DNA of 64,000 nucleotides from UMGS1370 sp046957575 (GCA_046957575.1 JBKUOG010000010.1:1-64000), one strand, 5' to 3'; positions 18,235 through 27,490 are shown, numbered from the stretch's first letter. Translations and numbers: made by a program. The notes: generated by a model from the letters alone, not told the origin.

Positions 18235-21200
18235 TTATCTGGCAGCTCCATCAGCTCCCAGATAAAATTCCTGAACCTGAATATTAGTCAGCATAACGCC
18301 GATAGTACCATCAATGGCTTCACTGAAATAATACCGCTTTCCATCAATTGTCTGCCATCCAGTCAGCATAATTCCGCTCGTTCCGTCTGCTGCATTGCTC
18401 AGATAGTACCATTTTTCGTTCCACAATACCCATCCAGTCATCATATAGCCATTTTTATCAAAGAAATACCATTCTTCTTTTCCATTATATGGAATCTGTG
18501 CCCAGCCATCCTTCGGATAGCTCTTATCGGATCTCTGATACCACCAGCCTACAGAATCCTGAATCCATTTACCATTTGTGATTACGCCAGATGCGGCATT
18601 GCCTGTACGTCTAATGGTGCCGCCGCTGCTGCTTCCACCGCCGCCGCTGCTTCCACCGCCACCACTGCTTCCGCCGCTGCTGCTTCCGCCATTTCCACCG
18701 GAAGTTTCAGGGTTCTCTATAATACTGAACGAAGTCAGGACATCTGTCCGAATTGTAGTTGTGTTATTTTTTCCATTATAATTAAATGGTGTCCATCCAT
18801 TATATCCAGCCTTCTGCATACGGAATCCTGAACGCGGATAAAATTCTGATGGCAAAGTAATGGTTACTTCTACCGGAACCGAAAGTTCTGCTTCTGTTCC
18901 ATTTAACAACAGGCTGCTGTCAAATGACAAAATCGTTGTATTTTGGGCTGCTCTGACTTGTGTTTCTCCCTGTCTTACCTTTAATACCAGATTTACCTTT
19001 CCTTTATCTGCGGAAGTAATGCCTGAAGCAAGTAACGCACCAGTAATCTCTGCATTTTGAATCCGTTTTCCGCTTCCAAGATTCGCAGGAACTTCAATAT
19101 CAACAGCTGCCTTTATCCCGCTTGCCTTTTGCAGCAGCTGATCCACTTTTTGAATGGTTTCCCAATCTAAACTCCTGCGATCTGCTTCCGGCAGTTCTCT
19201 GATCTGGTCTGCTAAAGAATCTACCAGTTCCGGCGAAGATTCTTCTGTCAGCTTCTTCACACTTTCTTCGATTTCTTCCTTAGAAAGCATACTTTCCACT
19301 TTGAAATACTGATACTCTAAAATCTTCTCTGGGAAATATTCTTCAACCGGTCTGCCGCTGACATCCCTGCTTACAACAATCCTGCATCCCTCATAATTGC
19401 CAGTATTGGGAGCAGTGTTCAGTGCTGCCCCGTTCTGGTTGCTTACAATAACGGTTGACTTACCGCTGATAACTATATTACCATTCTTTGCATAAAGAGC
19501 TGATTCCGGACGATCTGCTTTTACAATAACACTGGCACTATCCATAACAGCAATATTATTTTCTGCTTCGATTCCCTGTGTCTCTACACTAATGTCATTC
19601 TTGATTGTTACGTTCTTTGCTTCCACCGTACCATGAATGTTCAGTTTTACATTGCCGTCAGTAAAAATCTCCAGATCTCCTGAAGTCTTAATTCCAGCTT
19701 CTCCTGCATCCGGATTTAAAGTAACTGACCGGTTTACCTTAATCTTAGGATTGATTCCGCTGGCAAACACAATCTGTTTGTTGCCGCTGAATTTGTCATT
19801 GATATTTAATGTCTCTGTACTTCTGTTCCAATCCCAGCCTCCTTCCTTCACACCGCCTTTTTCGTCCAGCATCAGAACTCCGTCTTTCAGACCGGTTACA
19901 ATATCTTCAACTTTACCGCTATTGGTATAAATACCATTCATATCCACATAAGTTCCTGCGGTCAGCTGGTTATCTGCTGCCGGCGTGTTTTCTGACATAA
20001 CGGTTACAGGACCAGCTGCTTCAAATACCTTTTCCTGATCGCTAAGCATTCCGTTCATGCCTTCCACGATTGCTCCTTCGCCTAACCAGATGTTTCCGCC
20101 GGTTAAGCTTCCGCCGTCCAGTTTCAGGGTTTCTCCTGATTCCAGATGGAACAGTTCATTGCTTCCGCCAGCGTCTTTTGCAGCGATGTTTCCGGAAATC
20201 GTAATTTGATTCGCTTTAATCGGACCTCTTACCAGCAGGGTGCCTGTTCCTGTAATTGCAAGGCTCCCTGGTGCAAGGATAACAGGATTCCCCTCCTTAG
20301 GTGTAATCAGCACGCTTCCTGTTACGCTAATTTCCGGGGCAATCCCCAGTCCTTTCTTAAATACAATCTGGTTGTTGTTTTTAAATGTACCATCAATCTC
20401 CAGGACTGTACCATCCCAGTCCCAGCCTGTTCCGTTTGCCGGCACTCTGTCTGCAACGGTCAGCACTCCGTCAACCAGCTCTGTAGCTCCTTCTGGCGCT
20501 GCTCCTTCTTTCATATACTTTCCGCTCTTTGCCGCATCCTCATATTTTCCAGCCGTAAGCTGGTTATCTGCTGCCGGCGTGTTTTCTGGCATAACGGTTA
20601 CAGGGCCGTCCTCTTCAAATTTTTTCCCAGAATCGCTGAGCATACCGTTCATGCCTTCCACGATTGCTCCTTCGCCTAACCAGATGTTTCCGCCGCTTAA
20701 GCTTCCGCCGTCCAGTTTCAGGGTCTCTCCTGATTCCACATGGAACAGTTCGTTGATTCCGCCAGCATCTTTTGCAGCTATTTTGCCGGAAACCGTAATC
20801 TGCTTTGCTTTAACCGGGCCTCTTACCCACAGGGTTCCTGTTCCCGTAATTGCAAGATTCTCTGGTGCAAAAATAACTGGCTCGCCCTTTTGGGGTGGTG
20901 TAATTACTACACTTCCTTTTACGCTAATTTCTGGGTCAATCCCCAGTCCTTCCTTAAATACAATCTGCTTGTTGTTTTTAAATGTACCATCAATCGTCAG
21001 GATTTCGCCATCCCAGTCCCAGCCTGTCCCGCTTGCCGGAACTGTGTCTGCAACGGTCAGGACTCCGTCAGCCAGACCTGTTCCTCCAGCAGCTTCTTCC
21101 ACATTTACCACAATCCGCGGCACTGCAATGTTTCCATCTATTTCATAGTTGTCCGGCAAAACCGGTTCATATGTATAAATTCCTGCTATATCCGGGTCAA

Positions 21201-21645
21201 ATTCCCATTCGGTACTTTCTGCTGTATTCAGAACCCATTCGATTTCTTTGATTCGTTCCTTTTTATGCGATTTTACGTCCTGTTTTGCATTAGATGGAGT
21301 TGCTGTTTCCACTGCTTCTTCATTGCCGTCTGATGCTTTCTTCGCATTGGATGGGGTTGCTGTTTCTACTATCTCTTCTTCATTGTCATCTGATTCTTCC
21401 GTTTTTTCTATCTTAACATTCGCCTTAAGACTTGCCGGGAATCTGATATCGGATTCATCTTCCCCAACTTCCAGAGTCTGAACCGCATATTTTTCACCCA
21501 ATTCATCAAATCCGGTAATTATTTTTACAGCATCGTCTACTGATGCATACGGTGTGGTAACATTAACCGCAGACAGTACTATGGCTACGGTTAATATCAC
21601 AGATATTCCCCGTTTCCATCGCTGTTTCATATTCCATTTTGTCAT
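18235..21645 (-). CDS. large secreted surface protein with internal repeats and wall-binding repeats
   Basis: An 1136-residue exported protein. Order: signal peptide (about 1-36, ending near TPYAS); an acidic stretch with two ETATPSNAK units near 94-121; two long repeats of about 180 residues (about 190-372 and 389-570), each starting DGVLTVAD and containing GWDWDG and GGNIWLGEGAIVEGMNGM; a third, divergent copy from about 586; a helical region; a Gly/Ser linker near 1000; and C-terminal wall-binding repeats with GWWYQRSDKSYPKDGW and GWQTIDGKRYYF of the choline-binding type. The repeats resemble beta-solenoid carbohydrate-binding or adhesin modules, an inference. It is the last gene of the lyase operon, 18 bases after its neighbour. 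Probable role: surface adhesion or holding the lyase substrate. Confidence 0.8.
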   Translation of the reverse strand: MTKWNMKQRWKRGISVILTVAIVLSAVNVTTPYASVDDAVKIITGFDELGEKYAVQTLEVGEDESDIRFPASLKANVKIEKTEESDDNEEEIVETATPSNAKKASDGNEEAVETATPSNAKQDVKSHKKERIKEIEWVLNTAESTEWEFDPDIAGIYTYEPVLPDNYEIDGNIAVPRIVVNVEEAAGGTGLADGVLTVADTVPASGTGWDWDGEILTIDGTFKNNKQIVFKEGLGIDPEISVKGSVVITPPQKGEPVIFAPENLAITGTGTLWVRGPVKAKQITVSGKIAAKDAGGINELFHVESGETLKLDGGSLSGGNIWLGEGAIVEGMNGMLSDSGKKFEEDGPVTVMPENTPAADNQLTAGKYEDAAKSGKYMKEGAAPEGATELVDGVLTVADRVPANGTGWDWDGTVLEIDGTFKNNNQIVFKKGLGIAPEISVTGSVLITPKEGNPVILAPGSLAITGTGTLLVRGPIKANQITISGNIAAKDAGGSNELFHLESGETLKLDGGSLTGGNIWLGEGAIVEGMNGMLSDQEKVFEAAGPVTVMSENTPAADNQLTAGTYVDMNGIYTNSGKVEDIVTGLKDGVLMLDEKGGVKEGGWDWNRSTETLNINDKFSGNKQIVFASGINPKIKVNRSVTLNPDAGEAGIKTSGDLEIFTDGNVKLNIHGTVEAKNVTIKNDISVETQGIEAENNIAVMDSASVIVKADRPESALYAKNGNIVISGKSTVIVSNQNGAALNTAPNTGNYEGCRIVVSRDVSGRPVEEYFPEKILEYQYFKVESMLSKEEIEESVKKLTEESSPELVDSLADQIRELPEADRRSLDWETIQKVDQLLQKASGIKAAVDIEVPANLGSGKRIQNAEITGALLASGITSADKGKVNLVLKVRQGETQVRAAQNTTILSFDSSLLLNGTEAELSVPVEVTITLPSEFYPRSGFRMQKAGYNGWTPFNYNGKNNTTTIRTDVLTSFSIIENPETSGGNGGSSSGGSSGGGGSSGGGGSSSGGTIRRTGNAASGVITNGKWIQDSVGWWYQRSDKSYPKDGWAQIPYNGKEEWYFFDKNGYMMTGWVLWNEKWYYLSNAADGTSGIMLTGWQTIDGKRYYFSEAIDGTIGVMLTNIQVQEFYLGADGAAR
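19935..20481 (-). repeat. second copy of long intragenic repeat
   Basis: Encodes residues of about 389-570 of the surface protein. Boundaries are approximate to about ten bases. A third, more diverged copy follows downstream in the gene. Confidence 0.8.
20530..21078 (-). repeat. first copy of long intragenic repeat
   Basis: Encodes residues of about 190-372 of the surface protein. It matches the next unit (19935-20481) closely at both DNA and protein level. Such close similarity suggests recent duplication or ongoing homogenisation, and the copy number may vary between strains. Confidence 0.8.
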
Positions 21646-21663
21646 ACTTTTCTTCTCCCGCCC

Positions 21664-23385
21664 CTATTCTTTAAATGCAATACTCTGAATCTTACTATTT
21701 TTTACCGTGAACCGATACCCCTCTCCATCTGCTGCATGTTCTCTGTTTTTAACAATGGATCCGTTCTGGTCAATTAGATAATAATCTATATTTTCCGGCT
21801 CATATCTTACAGTCCAGACTTCTTCGTTCTTCTTTTCATCAAAAATACCGGAATTGCATACCTCTTCAATAAACGCATCTCTGCTGATAATATCCAGCAT
21901 CTTATATGTCTTGTCTGAAGTTCCTACTGTCTGTGTTTTATTTTCCACACGTACAATGGCATAGTTTTCTTCTTCGCTTGCCTTGAGAAGCATTCCCGCC
22001 TGATACAGTTTGTTATCTCTCCTTCCGAAGATACCTTTTCCCGGATACCGGCCGCTGTCCTCAAATACAAATTCTACAACTTCTTTTTCGCCCATTTCAT
22101 TTTCACCCAGCGTAATTTCATGTTTGCCAGTCAGCATTTCCCCGTTTTTACCGCCGAAATAATAAAATCTTAATTTTCCGCTGGCAAAGTCATTGCGGTA
22201 GCATTCTACCAGATCTCCCTTTGAATTAAAACGTTCGTAATCGATCAGTTCATTAAATGCATCTACCGAATAAAATTCCCGATCTTTTTTATCCTGATAC
22301 CAGGTCGCTTCAAATTCCGATGTCTCATTTTCATCTGTCATTACCAGGCATACAAGTCCGCGGATCTGTCTTCCGTAATTATCAAAGGCATATCGTTCTC
22401 CGTTGATTACGCGAATCTCATTGGCATAAAGATGTCCGTCTTCCCCCACATAATACGTATATTCGGACCCTTCCATATGCTTGGATTCCATCAGAAAGCG
22501 GCTTGGCACTGCCTTAAACCAGCTGTTTTTATACTGAATTCCAGATTCTGGAGCCCCAAAATACATAAATTCCCTGGTATACTCACTTCCCCCCTGTCTC
22601 TGAGCCAAGTTTTCTTCATCGGTGTTATTCTTATCGTAAGCTTCCGTTGTAATTATGTTGTGATCGGCATACCAGGAAGAAATCATGCGGCCATACTGGT
22701 CAAATCCATGGCGATGGCCATCAATCGTCAGCAGTTTAATCTTTTCAGGAGTACCTTTTATTTTTCTTCCTCCTTCGGAAAAATAGAACCATCTGTCCTG
22801 CTTTCTCTCTTCTTCCTCATCCAGATCTTCCCAGATCCCCTCATATGAAAGAACCTCGTCCTCCACATCGGCAAGAATCGGGATTTTCTCCCAGCCAAAT
22901 TTCATAGCTCCGTCATTTTCCGTACCGAAATAATAATCTGCATCCATCCATGCGTCTTCTTCTTTCAGACGTTCTCCGCCGGATACCCAGCCGTAAAGCA
23001 TACGTCCTTCGCTGTCAAAAGCATATTTCTTACCGTTGATTTTTTTTGTTTTGGGAGAATCGGAAGTTGTATTCTCCGGATATTTATACGCTTTTCCTGT
23101 TTGCTGGAAATAATACCAGTACTGCTCCGGCTCGCCTTCTTCTCCTGCAAGTTCATTGTCTATAGCGACCCACTGATTGGAAACCCTATAGCCATTTTCA
23201 TCAACATAATAGTAATCCCCATCTAATTCCAGAAGCCGGCCTGTCACCCGTTCTCCATTCTCTGTGTAGTAGGCCCACTTGTCATTCTCGTTTACCCATC
23301 CTTCTTCAGCAAAAGAAATCATGGACATTCTAGCAGAAAGAATCCCTGCTGCCAAAAGAATCTTTATGAATTTCTGCTTTCTCAT
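21664..23385 (-). CDS. secreted protein built of wall/glucan-binding-type repeats
   Basis: A 573-residue exported protein with a signal peptide ending near SFA at residue 26. Nearly the whole mature part consists of degenerate aromatic repeats such as GWVNENDKWAYYTENGERV, DGDYYYVDENGYRV and GKKYAFDSEGRMLYGW, the pattern of choline-binding or glucan-binding repeats. The repeats are irregular, with long acidic insertions. No catalytic domain is recognised. It lies between the secreted lyase (21 bases upstream) and the large surface protein (18 bases downstream). It may tether a complex to the wall or bind glycans. The ribosome site is weak (AAAGAG). Confidence 0.75.
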   Translation of the reverse strand: MRKQKFIKILLAAGILSARMSMISFAEEGWVNENDKWAYYTENGERVTGRLLELDGDYYYVDENGYRVSNQWVAIDNELAGEEGEPEQYWYYFQQTGKAYKYPENTTSDSPKTKKINGKKYAFDSEGRMLYGWVSGGERLKEEDAWMDADYYFGTENDGAMKFGWEKIPILADVEDEVLSYEGIWEDLDEEEERKQDRWFYFSEGGRKIKGTPEKIKLLTIDGHRHGFDQYGRMISSWYADHNIITTEAYDKNNTDEENLAQRQGGSEYTREFMYFGAPESGIQYKNSWFKAVPSRFLMESKHMEGSEYTYYVGEDGHLYANEIRVINGERYAFDNYGRQIRGLVCLVMTDENETSEFEATWYQDKKDREFYSVDAFNELIDYERFNSKGDLVECYRNDFASGKLRFYYFGGKNGEMLTGKHEITLGENEMGEKEVVEFVFEDSGRYPGKGIFGRRDNKLYQAGMLLKASEEENYAIVRVENKTQTVGTSDKTYKMLDIISRDAFIEEVCNSGIFDEKKNEEVWTVRYEPENIDYYLIDQNGSIVKNREHAADGEGYRFTVKNSKIQSIAFKE

Positions 23386-23406
23386 ATATTTTCTCTTTTC
23401 ATTGTT

Positions 23407-25818
23407 TTAATTGTTCAAATGGAAGTGATACGTTCCGGCTTCTCCGGTAAAGTAAATGATACCGCCTTCTTTTTTCGCCGTTTTTGTCTGTACTTCGCCT
23501 TTGTCACTGGTAATTGTCCATTCCCCTTCCGAAACGCCTGCAAACGCCACAGAAACCTGTCCTTCACCAGGGATTGTCACAGACACGTCTTTTGTCAGAC
23601 GTTCTTTATTTTTTGCAAACAACGTTACTTTATCAAAAATCCTCGCTCCCAGAACATCTCCTGTTTCAATCGGTTCTGCTTCGTCTACCGGGCTTACATC
23701 ATCTGCATCGGAAACATACATAACATTCAGGAAATAATCTGTTTTTGACGGTACTGACGGGCTGATTTCTACTCTGCCCCATCCAAATTCGGAACTTTCC
23801 TCACTCTTATATTCAGAGTAATACTTTCCGCCTGTTGGCGCATAATTTTTGTCAACAACCCAGTTCTGACGTCCGGGGCCGCCGACCTTTACGATTTCCG
23901 GGTTCTGCGGAAACAGAGTCTGGACTGTCAGTTTCCCATTGTATCCAATATCATCCCGCCTGATCTCTGTCACATTGCCGGTTACTTCCGGAGCCTGCAG
24001 GGAATGAAGCAGGAATGTTTTCTTAAAGTCCGGATTTTTTGCTGTAATCTTGTCCATAACTACAAAGATTGCCGGTTTCTCCGGGATTCCTGTTGGCATA
24101 AACAGCATGGAACGCCTTACTTCAGATACTTTATCAGAATAGCCTGGCGCCAGGTCACCGCTGATATAAGAATATTCCGGCTTGTACGGGTCTTCTCCAT
24201 ACTCCATCGCCAGCAGATCTGCCTGATGTACCTCTTCACTGGTTAAATCCGCATAGCTTTCCAACGCTCTGCCAATTCTTCGCTGGCCGCCTGAGTTTCT
24301 TGGTTCCGGAATTACCTTATAGCCTGTCATTTTCTCTTCCGGATCATAGATCAGCAGGGAATTGTGAGCAATCGTCTCTTTTGCATAATTTGCATCATGA
24401 TCGCTTCCAAACTTATCATAACGGCCATTGTCCCAGGCCAGAGGTCCTTTATAGTAGATCTGGAAACTTCCGGAATCTAAATGTGCATGGTTTCCTGTAT
24501 AGGTTTCACCAATCTTTGCCCAGACGACCACATCTGACTGTTCTACCCCTTCATTCCATCCTGTTCTTGCCACCATCAGACCATTAGGGGAACCAAACAT
24601 TCTGGTAAGCGGAAGTTCTGTTCTTGGCTTTGCTTCCACAAATGGATCATTTACAATCAGGAAGTTTACCGGAGTCATTAACGGGAAGAAACTATTATAA
24701 GATAAATACGTATAGCCTTTGCTGCATCGCTCATACTCTCCTTTTAAATAGGGATCATCCCAAAGAGAAGATGCATACAGCAGGTGCGGCATATCACCTC
24801 GTGTCCAGGTTGGGATTTTTTTGCTCATAGAATCCCCATTCGTATCTCCTTCCGGAAACGAGCGGCCATCCGGTCTCTGATTGTATACTTCCATATACGG
24901 TACTTTTCCCATATCATCGCTGTAAAGCTTTGTTCCGTTCATACGGTAGAACAAAAACTGGGAATACAGGTCACATCCAAAACGCAGTGGGTTGTATCCC
25001 AAGCCCTGATGGAACGTATGGGAACGGTACCACCAGTTTTTTGAATTGACCATTTCATCATTCATCATATATCCGGCTACCAGATTGTAAATATCCGGAT
25101 ATTCGTCATAACACGCAATGGCAAATGAAAGCAGATCGCGGCTGATGTGGGTTTCATAATTATGACCATTGACTGTATAGAGCCGATTCATCGGCCAACC
25201 GCCCATACCTGTAATGGTTCTTGCCATTGTTTCTGCGTAATCTACAAAAGCCCTCTTATCTTCATCTGTCATCAGAGGGTGACACCAGTCGTATACCATT
25301 GCAGCCAGATAAATCGGTGAGCACCTCTCTCTGACAATATCACCCGCTTTTGGATTGAATTTTAATGTGCTTAAGAAATTTCTTGTAGCGCTAATTGCCT
25401 TATATCCGTTTTCCACATTGCCATTAATTGCATAATCAAACGCATATGCTTCAATAATTGCAAAAATCTGATAATCAATATTACTCTTGTTTCCAACCAG
25501 CTTATCCGGCAATACCCCATCTGTTTCCATTGCAAGCAGCTTTTTAAAATCCCTTGTCGCTTTTGCTCCCTGCTGATTTCTCATGTTCTCCTGAATAGCA
25601 GGAAGATCTTTTTCTGAAAACATGACGCGGGGATGCTGTCCTTTTACCGGATATGTCTTTGGAATTCCAAATTTTGCCTGAAGAATCTCTCTTTCCGAAA
25701 CTGCAGCCTGCTCCGCATTTGCTTCTGCTGCATTGGCAATCAGAAGATTTGCAGATGGAGCGGATACTGCAGCAAGCACCAATAAACCGCCGGCAAGTTT
25801 TTTCCACTTGTTTCTCAT
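23407..25818 (-). CDS. secreted heparinase II-like polysaccharide lyase (PL21-like)
   Basis: An exported lyase of about 803 residues, expected to cleave heparin or heparan sulfate by beta-elimination. A signal peptide covers about residues 1-31 (hydrophobic core, then ANA). In the helical domain HNYE places His219 and Glu222 with the spacing of His202/Glu205 of Pedobacter heparinase II, and GLGY gives Tyr275, near Tyr257. NHAHLDSG gives His444 and His446 for catalytic His406 and zinc-binding His408, and Asp463 lies 17 residues on, as Asp425 does in heparinase II. No wall anchor is present. I start at 25818 (GAGGAGAAGG upstream). First gene of a three-gene operon with two wall-binding proteins. 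Chondroitin or another uronic-acid glycan remains possible. Confidence 0.85.
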   Translation of the reverse strand: MRNKWKKLAGGLLVLAAVSAPSANLLIANAAEANAEQAAVSEREILQAKFGIPKTYPVKGQHPRVMFSEKDLPAIQENMRNQQGAKATRDFKKLLAMETDGVLPDKLVGNKSNIDYQIFAIIEAYAFDYAINGNVENGYKAISATRNFLSTLKFNPKAGDIVRERCSPIYLAAMVYDWCHPLMTDEDKRAFVDYAETMARTITGMGGWPMNRLYTVNGHNYETHISRDLLSFAIACYDEYPDIYNLVAGYMMNDEMVNSKNWWYRSHTFHQGLGYNPLRFGCDLYSQFLFYRMNGTKLYSDDMGKVPYMEVYNQRPDGRSFPEGDTNGDSMSKKIPTWTRGDMPHLLYASSLWDDPYLKGEYERCSKGYTYLSYNSFFPLMTPVNFLIVNDPFVEAKPRTELPLTRMFGSPNGLMVARTGWNEGVEQSDVVVWAKIGETYTGNHAHLDSGSFQIYYKGPLAWDNGRYDKFGSDHDANYAKETIAHNSLLIYDPEEKMTGYKVIPEPRNSGGQRRIGRALESYADLTSEEVHQADLLAMEYGEDPYKPEYSYISGDLAPGYSDKVSEVRRSMLFMPTGIPEKPAIFVVMDKITAKNPDFKKTFLLHSLQAPEVTGNVTEIRRDDIGYNGKLTVQTLFPQNPEIVKVGGPGRQNWVVDKNYAPTGGKYYSEYKSEESSEFGWGRVEISPSVPSKTDYFLNVMYVSDADDVSPVDEAEPIETGDVLGARIFDKVTLFAKNKERLTKDVSVTIPGEGQVSVAFAGVSEGEWTITSDKGEVQTKTAKKEGGIIYFTGEAGTYHFHLNN

Positions 25819-25856
25819 ACTCTTACCTTCTCCTCTTGTATATATTGTCAAAAATC

Positions 25857-25892
25857 ATCTGTAATGTATCACAGATAATTGTTCAAAAACAA
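25857..25892 (-). promoter_or_regulatory. candidate promoter and palindromic operator of the secreted lyase operon
   Basis: On the minus strand TTGTTT (complement of 25887-25892), 18 bases, TACATT (complement of 25863-25868) with TG one base before the -10. The -10 lies inside a 20-base inverted repeat, ATCTGT-N8-ACAGAT (25857-25876), a good place for a repressor or other regulator. The promoter is only moderately close to consensus. Confidence 0.5.
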
Positions 25893-25930
25893 TATAAAAA
25901 AATTGCAAAACGCCATATTTTTTTGCATTT

Positions 25931-25982
25931 TTTCAATCTGGATTTTTTTGCACCTGTTTCAATCTGGACTTTTTTGCATCTG
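25931..25982. repeat. two tandem 26-bp repeats upstream of the lyase operon
   Basis: Unit 1 (25931-25956) and unit 2 (25957-25982) differ at two positions; each begins TTTCAATCTGGA and ends with a GCA-C/T-CTG segment. A partial third unit with TTTTTTTGCA precedes them. The array lies between the lyase promoter and the tRNA promoter and could be a regulator-binding array. Confidence 0.7.
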
Positions 25983-26004
25983 CAAACTTTTTTCAAAAAA
26001 ACTC

Positions 26005-26033
26005 TTGACTTTTTTAAATCTCTCGTATATAAT
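26005..26033 (+). promoter_or_regulatory. promoter of tRNA-Arg
   Basis: TTGACT (26005-26010), a 17-base spacer and TATAAT (26028-26033). The tRNA starts 48 bases after the -10 box. Confidence 0.85.
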
Positions 26034-26080
26034 TGTTTTTGCGCTGTTGAGAAAGCCTTTTGGCCAGGAAACAGTGGTGT

Positions 26081-26154
26081 GCGTCAGTAGCTCAGCTGGA
26101 TAGAGCATACGGCTACGGACCGTAGTGTCGGGAGTTCGAATCTTCTCTGGCGCG
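26081..26154 (+). tRNA. tRNA-Arg (anticodon ACG)
   Basis: A 74-nt cloverleaf. The acceptor GCGTCAG pairs with CTGGCGC, the D arm is GCTC/GAGC, the anticodon stem TACGG/CCGTA holds loop CTACGGA, which gives anticodon ACG (read as ICG after deamination, for CGU, CGC and CGA), and the T arm has loop TTCGAAT. The discriminator base is G and CCA is not encoded. Variable loop is short. It has its own promoter and terminator, so it is a single-gene unit. Confidence 0.95.
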
Positions 26155-26162
26155 CTTTATAT

Positions 26163-26195
26163 AAGCCTCACAATCGAGAGATTGTGAGGCTTTTC
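26163..26195 (+). terminator. rho-independent terminator after tRNA-Arg
   Basis: AGCCTCACAATC pairs perfectly with GATTGTGAGGCT around a GAGA tetraloop and is followed by TTTTC. It lies nine bases after the tRNA. Confidence 0.92.
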
Positions 26196-26254
26196 TTCTA
26201 TCATCGGAAACTGCAGATAATCTTTCCCAGCCATCAGGCGAAAGGAGCACTTCC

Positions 26255-27490
26255 ATGGAATTAATCAACCAATTTATAGAAGATTATAAAAAGAAACTCA
26301 ATTATTATGATATGGCTGCCAGGCTTGGAGCCAAACTTTTAGAAGAATCTCTGCGCTCTTCCGGTATTCGGGCCATGGTAACTTCCCGCGCCAAAAGCCC
26401 TGCCCGCTTAAAGACCAAAGTAGAACAGCGCAACCGGAAACAGGAAAAACCCTACCAGAGCATCCTGGAAATTTATGAGGATATTGCGGATTTGTCTGGA
26501 ATTCGAGTTTCTCTTTACTTCCCAGGTGACCGGGATAAGGCGGACCGCGTAATCAACACCCTGTTTGCAGTCAGAGAAATCCGAAGTTTTCCCAACGAAT
26601 CCAAACCTCCCACTTACAACAAACGCTTTTCCGGGTATTGGGCCAACCACTACCGAGTTCAGATGCGGGAAGAGCACCTGGATGCAAAACAGAAAAAATA
26701 CACCCAGGTCCGTTTGGAAATCCAGGTCGCGTCTGTCTTGATGCACGCCTGGTCAGAAGTGGAACATGATTTAATTTACAAACCCCTAAGAGGAACTCTT
26801 TCCGAAGAGGAACTGGCTATTTTAGACGAGTTAAATGGTCTGGTATTAAGCGGCGAAATTGCCCTGGAGCGCCTTCAGGCAGCCGGAAACAAGCGGATTC
26901 AGAGCACTTCTGCTGCCTTCAGCAATCAATACGACCTGGCTTCCTATCTCTATAATTACTTAAACAGTTCCCCGCCTTCCTCTGACATACGGGTCAGGAT
27001 GGGGAATGTGGAACTTTTATTCCGCCTGCTCAACCGTTTAAGGCTGGACCGCGTTCAGGATTTGGGAAAAATTTTAAAGTCCCTCCGTCTCCAGAATGAC
27101 CGGCGGACTATGTGCCAGCAGCTTACCGACCAGATTATTTCCGGAAACAGCAAGCGCTATGCCTTATATCTGGAACTGCATCCTTTAGATGAAAATATGC
27201 AGGAAGACAGAAAGTTGGCCTTAGGACATTTTATTGATTTGTGGATTGTTCTGGAATCCTCCCTAAACCGCTCTATCCGCCGCTGCTCTCCAAAATCCAG
27301 AGGAAATGCTCTTTACACTGCCTGCATTAAGCGAATCAAGATTTTTTCCAAAGAGGATCTGGATTTATTTGTCCGGCTGCTTAACATCCGCAACTACTTA
27401 ATTCATGGCATAGAAATCCCTGGCACTGAACCATTAAACCATATGTGCGACGAGCTGGTTCACTTACTGGAGCAGTTGCCGCAGATATAG
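26255..27490 (+). CDS. RelA/SpoT-domain protein with HEPN-like C-terminal region
   Basis: A 411-residue cytoplasmic protein. Residues of about 40-180 match the RelA/SpoT nucleotide pyrophosphokinase fold: DLSGIRVSLYF near 79, GYWANHYRV near 127 in place of the usual GYRSLH, and LEIQVASVLMHAW followed by EVEHDLIYK near 155-176. This family transfers pyrophosphate to GTP/GDP (alarmones), or in toxic members to ATP or to tRNA. There is no HD hydrolase domain and no TGS/ACT region. The C-terminal 200 residues are helical and end with RNYLIHG (Arg379 to His384), which fits the R-x4-H motif of HEPN domains; that link is inferred. AAAGGAG precedes the ATG. No antitoxin-like gene is adjacent. Confidence 0.75.
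   Translation: MELINQFIEDYKKKLNYYDMAARLGAKLLEESLRSSGIRAMVTSRAKSPARLKTKVEQRNRKQEKPYQSILEIYEDIADLSGIRVSLYFPGDRDKADRVINTLFAVREIRSFPNESKPPTYNKRFSGYWANHYRVQMREEHLDAKQKKYTQVRLEIQVASVLMHAWSEVEHDLIYKPLRGTLSEEELAILDELNGLVLSGEIALERLQAAGNKRIQSTSAAFSNQYDLASYLYNYLNSSPPSSDIRVRMGNVELLFRLLNRLRLDRVQDLGKILKSLRLQNDRRTMCQQLTDQIISGNSKRYALYLELHPLDENMQEDRKLALGHFIDLWIVLESSLNRSIRRCSPKSRGNALYTACIKRIKIFSKEDLDLFVRLLNIRNYLIHGIEIPGTEPLNHMCDELVHLLEQLPQI

Noticed and set aside
18578..18781. Leu/Pro-rich plus-strand frame resembling a low-complexity membrane peptide
   Set aside because: It is the antisense of the Gly/Ser linker of the surface protein.
20982..21251. Plus-strand frames antisense to the repeated surface-protein modules
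   Set aside because: They repeat only because the real gene repeats; there are no ribosome sites and no family likeness.
25857..25982. Tandem repeats as a CRISPR array
   Set aside because: There are only two full copies, directly adjacent without spacers, and no cas genes.
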